Assembly: GCA_031264715.1 (NCBI GenBank)
Contig: JAISDP010000004.1
Coordinates: forward strand, 1-14,829
Direction of reading: 5' to 3'
Source: Bacteroidales bacterium
GTDB lineage: Bacteria > Bacteroidota > Bacteroidia > Bacteroidales > UBA4181
Length of the DNA stretch: 14,829 nucleotides
Position 1 is the stretch's first letter; each line of letters starts with the position of its first letter. Both the position numbers and the translations under genes were made by a program. Under the pieces are notes generated by a model, which was not told where the DNA came from, ran no database searches, and saw only the letters and a list, made by a program, of their open reading frames with translations. Positions 7,354-13,529 of this stretch are shown here, one piece after another.

Positions 7354-9156
7354 TCATTCCCGGTATACAAAGTTAAATCTTCCGCCCGGCGCAACATCGC
7401 CGTTCACATAAAAATCCATGATGTTGCCTTCTTCCTGCATATTGTCCGACCATTTGAACTCCATGTCCAGGTTTTTACCGTTAGCGCCGAATACAGTCCT
7501 CGGTATTTCGATCTCAAGCTTGTTGCCGTTTACCGCATATTTTATTTCAGCGCACTGTTCCCATTCCCACCAGCCGCCTGTATTTTCAGCAATAAAAGCT
7601 TTGTTTTTCTGCGGATTGATGTAATTCACAACATAATCATACCCGTTCCAGCCGGTAGATTTGTCGCGGTCGATGTCAATGAACAGCATCATCCAGTTGC
7701 GGTCGGTTTGCGGGCTAAGTGTTCCGGCAGTTTCCACATAAAAATAAACCTTATCGGCATCGCGGGCGACTTTTGCGCCCACAAGGTCGTTCCGGCCGGT
7801 CGTGTTCCTGTAATACCGGTCGTAACGTCCCCGGTGGTCGCGGTGCATGGTGTTACCCTTGTACGACTTGTAATATGGAGCCACATCCGCCCAGCCGTCC
7901 GCCTTACCTGTTTTGATGGTTTTGGGTGCGGATGCTTTTTCGAGCGCCGGTGTTCCCTTGAACTTGCGTACATAATTGATCAACTGACAGTAGTATGCAT
8001 CACCTTTATCGCCCCAGCCCTTGTTGGGTTCGATGTCGCGGCTGCGGGCCCAGTCGAACTGGTCGACAAACGAAAACGGATCGCCTGTCCAGCCGTGTTC
8101 CGGCAGCCATTGCCCGGCAATGAATTCATTCCATCCGGTGACGAATACTAATTCCGGGTCGAGTTCAAAAGCGCGTTCCCATTGTTCCTGGAAGTTCCAC
8201 CCGTAAAGGTATCCGTCTATCCGTGGGTCGAAGCCATTGCGCCGGCTGAAATTACGGCCAAATGATCCCGGCAGGTTGAAAGCGCTGCAATGTCCCTCGG
8301 TAGCCGGGCAAGCATTTTGGGCGATCCCCACGGCAACCTGCTCGAACTTGCCGTTGGCGCCTTTGACATAGCCATGTTGCGGATAGTTTTCGAGCCATCC
8401 CCACTGGTCGTTCCTTTTGGGACCATCCACATAGTCGGGTTGACCGGGACGGAAGGTAAAGAAGTTGGCGATTTCACGGTCTTCGTCCGAATCGGTAAGG
8501 TTGTCGGGATAACCCATGATGCAGGGCTTGCCTTTCCAGAAGAACCATAGGTTTTTGTACCGGCCTGGCCTGTATACATCGCGGTAGAGCTGGCGAAGCG
8601 ATACCAGTGAATGTGGAGATGGCCCGAAAGGGAGCATGTAGGCGATCTTTGGTGCGTCTACGCCATCTTTCTGCGCCTGATCCCAGGTTTTCAACAAGGC
8701 TTCATACGATTCCTGCCAGGTGAGGCTGCCATTAGTACAATCAAAAAAAACAGCATCGATACCTGCATCGGCCAACATTTCCGCATGTTTGCGCAATACC
8801 CAGGGATCGGTAGTTTTATAGTATCCCAGCAATGGCTGTTCCCAAAAGAAGAAGCCCGGTTGCCTGGTTCCCCATGCCGGATGGTGATAGTCGTTCATGG
8901 CTTCGGGATATCTCCGCACGATTTCGGTGATGTTTTTCACCTGGTAGGCAGTGTCGTCATCTCCCTGATGCCATGTCCAGTAAAACATGGCAATGTACTT
9001 ATCCTTTTTAGGGACGCCGGCTTCATCGGATGTGGCGACTTTCCGCCCAAGGGCATCGGTGGCCGGCAAGCCGTTGCCGTAATTAATTTTGACGGACTGT
9101 GCAAAGATGCCGGATATAAAGCCGGTGAAGATAAAGGAACAGATGATTGTTTTCAT
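7354..9156 (-). CDS. Secreted GH99/GH71-like barrel protein with C-terminal beta-sandwich
   Basis: From the ATG at 9156 the protein has 600 residues. That start gives a compact signal peptide (MKTIICSFIF...IFA, cleavage near residue 19) and an A-rich upstream region typical for the phylum; an ATG at 9186 would add ten polar residues. Residues ~50-400 look like a TIM barrel of the GH99/GH71/WbsX-like group, with MFYWTWHQGD at the first strand, AGIDAVFFDCTNG (Asp139), WFFWKGKP, and VFVTGWNEF (Glu344) near the last strands; the two acids are catalytic candidates. Residues ~420-600 resemble a CBM9/DOMON-type beta-sandwich (VYFYVETAG, MLFIDIDRDKSTGWNGYDYVV, LEIEIPRTVFG). It probably acts on a glycan outside the cytoplasm. 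It lies 102 bp behind the DUF5722-like gene and is likely in its operon. The family and substrate are not certain. Confidence 0.75.
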   Translation of the reverse strand: MKTIICSFIFTGFISGIFAQSVKINYGNGLPATDALGRKVATSDEAGVPKKDKYIAMFYWTWHQGDDDTAYQVKNITEIVRRYPEAMNDYHHPAWGTRQPGFFFWEQPLLGYYKTTDPWVLRKHAEMLADAGIDAVFFDCTNGSLTWQESYEALLKTWDQAQKDGVDAPKIAYMLPFGPSPHSLVSLRQLYRDVYRPGRYKNLWFFWKGKPCIMGYPDNLTDSDEDREIANFFTFRPGQPDYVDGPKRNDQWGWLENYPQHGYVKGANGKFEQVAVGIAQNACPATEGHCSAFNLPGSFGRNFSRRNGFDPRIDGYLYGWNFQEQWERAFELDPELVFVTGWNEFIAGQWLPEHGWTGDPFSFVDQFDWARSRDIEPNKGWGDKGDAYYCQLINYVRKFKGTPALEKASAPKTIKTGKADGWADVAPYYKSYKGNTMHRDHRGRYDRYYRNTTGRNDLVGAKVARDADKVYFYVETAGTLSPQTDRNWMMLFIDIDRDKSTGWNGYDYVVNYINPQKNKAFIAENTGGWWEWEQCAEIKYAVNGNKLEIEIPRTVFGANGKNLDMEFKWSDNMQEEGNIMDFYVNGDVAPGGRFNFVYRE

Positions 9157-9258
9157 TTTTGTTTTGTTATGGTTTTGTTGATTCATACATCGAAATCGTT
9201 ATTACAAATTTGAATGTTCAGGCCGACCGGAAATCTATAAGTAACCCGTATTACATCA

Positions 9259-11448
9259 TTAATAAACACTCCTGATGATATCCCAGTCAGCGATGCCAAT
9301 GATGGACAGGTATTTCTGAAAAACATTGCTTTCATTGGCCGTTCCTGCTGCCTGGTATGCATACCATACGTCTTTACGTTCGAGGTCTTGTGATCCGAAT
9401 TTGCGCAAGCCGATTCTTAAACCGAACTCGGCTTCATTATCTGCCCAGTTGTGCCATTGCATGGCGTCGATACCGTCGAGCTGCCCTAACTTTGTCCACC
9501 CCCAGGCAAAGCCCGCCGCCTGTTCGAGGAGGTCGGCTTCACCATATGTCCTCGAATTAGTCCCGTTTTCCGATAGCCACACTGTGCGTTTTTCCGTGCC
9601 CTTGTACATATTTTCCGTTTGTTTGGCCCAGCGGTCGAGCACTTCAAGGTTTTTGAAGGTGATCAGCGTCGAAGAAGTCGAATAGGTGGCATTCGCATCG
9701 TTCCAGGTCTTCGGTTCATTTAAATCCTGCGGATAGCAATGGTAGGCCAATGCCCATTGAAAATCGCCCTCGGCCTTACAATAATCGTTGAATACATTGA
9801 GCATGTCGAGCGAGGCATAGGTATCCGCAACAGCGTTGTCGGCTTTTTTCCACGAATGAGTGAACGACCCGAATACCTCCGAATACTGATCATACTGCCG
9901 GGCGATGTTGTAGCACATCCGCATCGATTTCATATAGGCATCCGTGTATACCGGCATCGGCTTGTTGTGTCCCATGTTGGTCCATTCGATACCTGCGTCC
10001 ACTTCGTTGTGCATGATCCAGTGGTGGATACGTCCGTACCGGCTGTCGGCACGGCAATAGCGTTTGGCAAGGAAATCGAGCGCCGCAGCATAAGTATTTA
10101 CACTCGCAGGGCTGGTCATATCGGGCATGGTATAGAATCCGCCTGAGAAGTTGGGATGCTGCAACAGGTTGCCTATTTCCCTGTCGGGACAGTTAGCCGC
10201 CGGTTGCGCAAGGATAATCGCCGCCACCACAATGTTCCGCTTGTGACATTCGGTAAGCGCCGCGTCCAGGGCGTTGATCTGGTTCAGGTCGAAATAGTAG
10301 CTTTTGCCGCCATAGTTGTGCTCGATGTCATTACCGCTTTGCCGGCTCCGCATGTAGGCGGTGAACGGCACATTGACCGTTACGCTGGTGATCCCGAGGT
10401 CGTCCAAGTCCTGGCATTGCACGCTGTGGTTGAAATATCCGCCCAGACCCTTTTTGCTTGCAGGTTTCGCCTGTGTGGTGGCCTGGGCAGCATGTATCTT
10501 GTCGGGATAACGCGCATGTGAAACAGTCATGTCGTTGCTTCCGCCGGTTCCTTTCTTTGCAATTACCCATTTGGACAGTGTCCGGTCGTAGTTGAACCCG
10601 TCCCGTGCCACAAAGCGCTCGAAAGTTTCGGAAAATACCGGCGAACCTAACGGGCGGCTCAACGTAAAATCGTTGAGTTGCGCTACATCCAGATATGGCG
10701 GGATTTCACAAAGAACGAAGGTTCCATCGCCCGTGTAATTGCCTTTAACAGTGATGGTATTTATCCCGGCATCCACTTCGGTGACGAAAGATGTGTATTT
10801 TGTATCCAGGTATTTCCTGATGTCTTCGCCAAACTGCCGGTCGGATGCCATTTTTTCTTCACGGGCTTCCTCTTCTTTCTTTTCAACCGGCGTCATTCCC
10901 CTGAAATGAATGTTTCTCAGTTCTATTTCGTAACCGGCGTCGTTGCCAAAATCCAAACGCAGGTATTGCCCGGCGTTTCCCCACGAATTTTCGGCAAGAA
11001 GCGTTTTCAGCGTCACCGCCCATTCCTGCCACGAACCCGACACCGGGACTTTTCCGCTTTTCATGGAGCGTTGTTCCGTGATGGGCTCGGCAAAAAATAC
11101 CTGTATAAATTCCAGTTCCTTACTGCTTTTGTATTCGAAACAAAAGACCACCGAGTCGGACGGATTCGCTTTCGCTAATTTGCCGGTCAACACATAAGGG
11201 TCTTGTTCTGTGGTTGTCACCTTATAGTGGTAGTTGTCCGACATTTTGGCGACGGTCATGTTGTGGGCCGTTTCGGACAGTAATGTCAAATACTCGTACT
11301 TTTTTGCCGGAGAAGGAACAACGGGAATCTCCGGCCCTTTGTCTTTCCTGCATGAGGCGAGGCCCGGTAAAAGAAAGAATAGAGCCGCCAGCGCCAATAA
11401 GAATGTTGACATCCTTTTAGAACTGTTGTTCGATATTATATTCGTCAT
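9259..11448 (-). CDS. DUF5722-like lipoprotein, probable clan-A glycoside hydrolase fold
   Basis: The 729-residue protein has a lipoprotein signal with lipobox LASC and lipidated Cys33, so it is probably anchored at the outer membrane or periplasm. Residues ~45-190 look like a beta-sandwich module (VVFCFEYKSS, QYLRLDFGND, YEIELRNIHF), followed by a Lys/Glu linker (~190-215). Residues ~250-729 match what I remember of the DUF5722 family. Within it, IMHNEVDAGIEW places Asn481-Glu482, and VWLSENGTNS places Glu627; an NE pair plus a later Glu is the acid/base and nucleophile layout of retaining clan GH-A enzymes. The substrate is unknown. An alternative start is the ATG at 11412, which keeps the signal peptide. 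It is the first gene of the minus-strand group and is divergent from the LytTR gene. Confidence 0.8.
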   Translation of the reverse strand: MTNIISNNSSKRMSTFLLALAALFFLLPGLASCRKDKGPEIPVVPSPAKKYEYLTLLSETAHNMTVAKMSDNYHYKVTTTEQDPYVLTGKLAKANPSDSVVFCFEYKSSKELEFIQVFFAEPITEQRSMKSGKVPVSGSWQEWAVTLKTLLAENSWGNAGQYLRLDFGNDAGYEIELRNIHFRGMTPVEKKEEEAREEKMASDRQFGEDIRKYLDTKYTSFVTEVDAGINTITVKGNYTGDGTFVLCEIPPYLDVAQLNDFTLSRPLGSPVFSETFERFVARDGFNYDRTLSKWVIAKKGTGGSNDMTVSHARYPDKIHAAQATTQAKPASKKGLGGYFNHSVQCQDLDDLGITSVTVNVPFTAYMRSRQSGNDIEHNYGGKSYYFDLNQINALDAALTECHKRNIVVAAIILAQPAANCPDREIGNLLQHPNFSGGFYTMPDMTSPASVNTYAAALDFLAKRYCRADSRYGRIHHWIMHNEVDAGIEWTNMGHNKPMPVYTDAYMKSMRMCYNIARQYDQYSEVFGSFTHSWKKADNAVADTYASLDMLNVFNDYCKAEGDFQWALAYHCYPQDLNEPKTWNDANATYSTSSTLITFKNLEVLDRWAKQTENMYKGTEKRTVWLSENGTNSRTYGEADLLEQAAGFAWGWTKLGQLDGIDAMQWHNWADNEAEFGLRIGLRKFGSQDLERKDVWYAYQAAGTANESNVFQKYLSIIGIADWDIIRSVY

Positions 11449-11479
11449 GTTGTGTCGTCCTGAAATGCTTTACAGGGAA

Positions 11480-11487
11480 CAAAAATA
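11480..11487 (-). promoter_or_regulatory. Candidate -7 box for the DUF5722-like gene
   Basis: On the minus strand the sequence TATTTTTG (11487-11480) is a full match to TAnnTTTG. Transcription would begin near 11473, giving a leader of about 25 nt. No clear TTTG lies 19-21 bases upstream, so the promoter is incomplete by consensus or depends on an activator. Confidence 0.35.
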
Positions 11488-11511
11488 GAAAAATATTTTG
11501 TAACTGTTCGG

Positions 11512-11537
11512 GTTCTGACATCAAATTATGTCAGAAC
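11512..11537. promoter_or_regulatory. Operator-like 9-bp inverted repeat between divergent genes
   Basis: GTTCTGACA (11512-11520) and TGTCAGAAC (11529-11537) are perfect arms around TCAAATTA. The site is about 25 bp upstream of the -7 box of the DUF5722-like gene and about 110 bp upstream of the LytTR promoter candidate. Such a position suits an activator site for the minus-strand operon. The binding protein is unknown. Confidence 0.45.
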
Positions 11538-11643
11538 GGTATGCGACACGGCATATAACGGCCTTCTTAAGATCAGAAAGTAACGCGCCCAAAAACGATC
11601 CGCATCAACAGGCTGTTTTTTTACAGGAAAAGCGCGCAAAAAA

Positions 11644-11674
11644 ATTGCAGGTTCATTTTTTTTTCAGACATTTG
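11644..11674 (+). promoter_or_regulatory. Candidate promoter for the LytTR gene
   Basis: ATTG at 11644-11647 and GACATTTG at 11667-11674 are 19 bases apart. Each box has one mismatch to the Bacteroides consensus, and the -7 box resembles the one proposed for purL. Transcription would start near 11681. The preceding region (about 11540-11643) has several A and T runs and no gene. Confidence 0.35.
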
Positions 11675-11735
11675 TCAACAGTTCTTCAATCGATCACTCA
11701 ATCACTCAATGATTCCACAATCAATCTTAAGGACC

Positions 11736-12176
11736 ATGCAACCTAAAATGAAATTCCACCGCTTGAAAATGGAAATCCCTACCGGGAACGGGGAAGTCGC
11801 GCATTATTACAGCGAACTGATATACGTGAAATACCAAAAGCCCTATTGTTGGCTTAATTTTAAGGATGGATTCAAATACAAAGCGGAGATTACCATAAAG
11901 CAACTGCTGGAAAACCTGCCTGGAAAAGCATTTTACCAGTGTAACCGACAGTGTATTATCAATATCTGCCATTATAGGGAATATACGGAAAATCCGCCTT
12001 CGGTAATGATGGATAACGGGAAAGAATTTAAGATTTCCGCCAGGAACATGCTTGGTTTCAAAAAGCAAAAATCCGGGCTGACGCGTATTTCTCCCCCATG
12101 CAAAAGGTGTCATACTTGCGGAAGGGAAGATTGCCCCGATTACATGATGTTTTGCCGGTGGGATATCCCATCGTGA
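11736..12176 (+). CDS. LytTR-type DNA-binding protein with C-terminal Cys cluster
   Basis: The protein has 146 residues from the ATG at 11736, which has AAGGA just upstream; ATGs at 11709 and 11748 are also possible and the start is not settled. Residues ~12-103 fit the LytTR DNA-binding fold: SELIYVKYQKPYCWLNFKDG, then ITIKQLLENLPGKAFYQCNR and IINICHYREY. There is no receiver domain, so it is a stand-alone regulator or is controlled by a partner. Residues 122-140 carry CKRCHTCGREDCPDYMMFC, five cysteines in the pattern CxxCxxCx4Cx6C, which could bind zinc or an iron-sulfur cluster; that tail is not part of the LytTR domain as I know it. It is divergent from the glycan-related operon and may regulate it, which is inference. 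Confidence 0.75.
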   Translation: MQPKMKFHRLKMEIPTGNGEVAHYYSELIYVKYQKPYCWLNFKDGFKYKAEITIKQLLENLPGKAFYQCNRQCIINICHYREYTENPPSVMMDNGKEFKISARNMLGFKKQKSGLTRISPPCKRCHTCGREDCPDYMMFCRWDIPS

Positions 12177-12197
12177 TCAGGAAAAACGGAAAATAAT

Positions 12198-12279
12198 CTA
12201 CGTTCAGTATCCAAATCGACTACGCCCGGCATTTTTTTCTACGCTCGGTACCCAAATTGACTACGTTCGGCATTTTTTG
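12198..12279. repeat. Two-unit 41-bp direct repeat with nested CTACG motif
   Basis: Two copies of a 41-bp unit, 12198-12238 and 12239-12279, differ at few positions. Each contains CTACGYYCRG twice, so that CTACG starts at 12198, 12220, 12239 and 12261 (spacings 22, 19, 22). Both units end in GGCA followed by a run of at least six T. The block lies between the LytTR stop and the promoter of the next gene. The T-runs could help end transcription from the LytTR gene, but no stable GC stem is seen. Confidence 0.8.
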
Positions 12280-12311
12280 TTTGGCAGACGGATATGCGTA
12301 TTCTATTTTCG
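12280..12311 (+). promoter_or_regulatory. Good Bacteroidota promoter candidate for the 12377 gene
   Basis: TTTG at 12280-12283 is followed after 20 bases by TATTTTCG at 12304-12311, one mismatch from TAnnTTTG. Spacing is optimal. The leader would be about 60 nt, AT-rich before the start codon, and contains the small stem TTGTC/GACAA with loop TTTAGC. The -33 box directly abuts the 41-bp repeat block. Confidence 0.5.
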
Positions 12312-12376
12312 CATTGTCTTTAGCGACAAAAAAATAAGTCAAATAAATCTGTTCTTCAAAATTTAAAATTAACACC

Positions 12377-13057
12377 ATGGCAAGAATGATCCATAAGTAC
12401 GATTCCACAGCGCAACATTTGCGCATGGGACGGCGGCATGCCCGTTTATGCGACCGGGTAAGCGGAACCAAAAAATTTGCGGCGGCGATACAGCCGGCGC
12501 TGGACAGGCTCAAAGAGCAGGAAAAGATACGGAAAACAGCAGTTGAAGCCAAAGAAGATGCTTATGACGACGTGATCTTTTGTGATGTCCAGCTGGATAA
12601 TGCCATACGTACCACCTTCGAGCGGGTACGGCAATGGGATCGCGACAACAATGGACGCATACTCGATATGATCTTCCCCAGCCACACCTATTCGGACCTT
12701 GTACGGATGCCCCTGTCGAAAGAGCCCGTTGAAGCGGCCGGCTTGCCCAAGAAACTGGAAACCCTCGAAGAGGGACACGAGTTGCGGTCACTGGCTGCAC
12801 CCCTGCGGCAGTGTATCGAAGCTTCCAAAGCGGCATGGAATGTTTACCAGCAGGCAACCGAACAGTTAAAAGATTTGCAGACCGACGAAGAGTTGGCAAA
12901 GGCGGCTGTCAGGCAGCAGTATGAACACAATTACTTAGATGCGCGCAAGGAGTATGGCGTATCTGTGGCCGACGGCATCTTCCCGAAAATCTCGCGCAAG
13001 CCGGTGGTTTCGTCCGATGAAGATCCCCAGATTGAGGATGACAAAACCGAAGAATGA
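12377..13057 (+). CDS. Unrecognised helical protein next to the palindrome array
   Basis: The 226-residue protein is not one I recognise. The ATG at 12377 follows an A-rich stretch. It has no signal peptide or membrane segment. The N-terminal ~35 residues are basic (HLRMGRRHARLCDRVSGTKK), and could touch nucleic acid. Residues ~36-95 and ~135-195 are predicted by eye to be long amphipathic helices, separated by a Pro-containing middle (IFPSHTYSDLVRMPLSKEP). The last ~15 residues are acidic (DEDPQIEDDKTEE). It has its own promoter candidate, and the 42-bp palindrome array begins 34 bp after its stop, so it may be functionally tied to the array. That link is untested inference. Confidence 0.75.
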   Translation: MARMIHKYDSTAQHLRMGRRHARLCDRVSGTKKFAAAIQPALDRLKEQEKIRKTAVEAKEDAYDDVIFCDVQLDNAIRTTFERVRQWDRDNNGRILDMIFPSHTYSDLVRMPLSKEPVEAAGLPKKLETLEEGHELRSLAAPLRQCIEASKAAWNVYQQATEQLKDLQTDEELAKAAVRQQYEHNYLDARKEYGVSVADGIFPKISRKPVVSSDEDPQIEDDKTEE

Positions 13058-13090
13058 GCAATAGCGCCTTTTTATACCTGTCAGGGACTC

Positions 13091-13358
13091 CATGCACGCT
13101 TGCAAAGGTCGCTTGAAAATGATCGGGGGCGCTTTGCAGCTCTGCAAAGCGCTCATAATTTTTGTCGGATATGGTTTGCAAGCTTGCAAACCATGTCCGA
13201 ACGTGTACAAAAGGTGTTTGCAAGCCTGCAAAGTATCTCGATACATGTATTGGAGGTGTTTGCAAGCCTGCAAAGCATTCAAAAAAGTTTACGGGAATAG
13301 CTTGCAAGGCTGCGAACTGTCTCCAACCGGTTACATGAGGTCTTTGCAAGCTTGCAAA
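13091..13358. repeat. Seven-copy palindrome array with exact 42-bp period
   Basis: Seven 16-bp sites start at 13091, 13133, 13175, 13217, 13259, 13301 and 13343, every interval being exactly 42 bp. Copies 3 and 7 are the perfect palindrome TTTGCAAGCTTGCAAA; copies 4 and 5 are TTTGCAAGCCTGCAAA; copy 2 keeps both arms (TTTGCA and TGCAAA) with a different centre; copies 1 and 6 are degenerate. The 26-bp intervals differ, but positions 13-18 tend to DTKTAC and positions 21-24 are purine-rich. Copy 3 extends to a 36-nt inverted repeat (13165-13200) with one mismatched position, copy 2 to arms of 10 bp. The array lies between the 12377 gene and the structured region at 13404. Frames are open on both strands through the palindromes, so ORFs here are not good evidence of coding. 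Confidence 0.9.
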
Positions 13359-13403
13359 GCATGGATGAATGATTTAAGTAAAATATGTATCAAACAATAA
13401 CCC

Positions 13404-13463
13404 GGGAAAATAAAGACGAAGCGCCGGAAAGCCCAAAAGTTAAACGGCGCGTCCTGGTTTCCC
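13404..13463 (+). other. Possible structured RNA upstream of the mini-protein
   Basis: Three nested pairings stack: GGGAAA (13404-13409) with TTTCCC (13458-13463), GAC (13415-13417) with GTC (13451-13453), and GCGCCG (13421-13426) with CGGCGC (13445-13450), closing an 18-nt A-rich loop. No T-run follows directly, so it is not an obvious terminator of the array region. It could be a 5' leader element of the mini-protein transcript. I do not recognise it as a known riboswitch. Confidence 0.35.
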
Positions 13464-13529
13464 ACTAAAGAATAAAGGAGGATTGCCCGGCAAAGATAGA
13501 AAAGAGTTAAATCAAATTAAAAGAATTGT

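Noticed and set aside
7267..8151. Plus-strand ORF of 294 codons opposite the GH99-like gene
   Set aside because: It is antisense to a gene with a clear signal peptide and conserved motifs. Its own translation has no recognisable feature.
11540..11735. Small ORF of 72 codons at 11528-11746
   Set aside because: It overlaps the promoter candidate and the start of the LytTR gene, contains homopolymer-coded residues and shows no domain.
12909..13349. Minus-strand ORF of 146 codons through the array into the 12377 gene
   Set aside because: It overlaps the plus-strand gene and its repeat part is explained by the palindromes. It shows no domain.
13091..13358. CRISPR array
   Set aside because: The repeat is only 16 bp and palindromic, the 26-bp intervals share a partial consensus instead of being unrelated, end copies and an inner copy are degenerate, and there is no cas gene in the window.
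13092..13400. Plus-strand ORF of 102 codons with LQACK repeated every 14 residues
   Set aside because: The palindromic repeat opens frames on both strands (the minus strand also reads LQACK-type and FAGLQ-type repeats). The ATG lies inside the first repeat copy and there is no convincing translation start. Kept as a rival explanation in the findings, not as a CDS.
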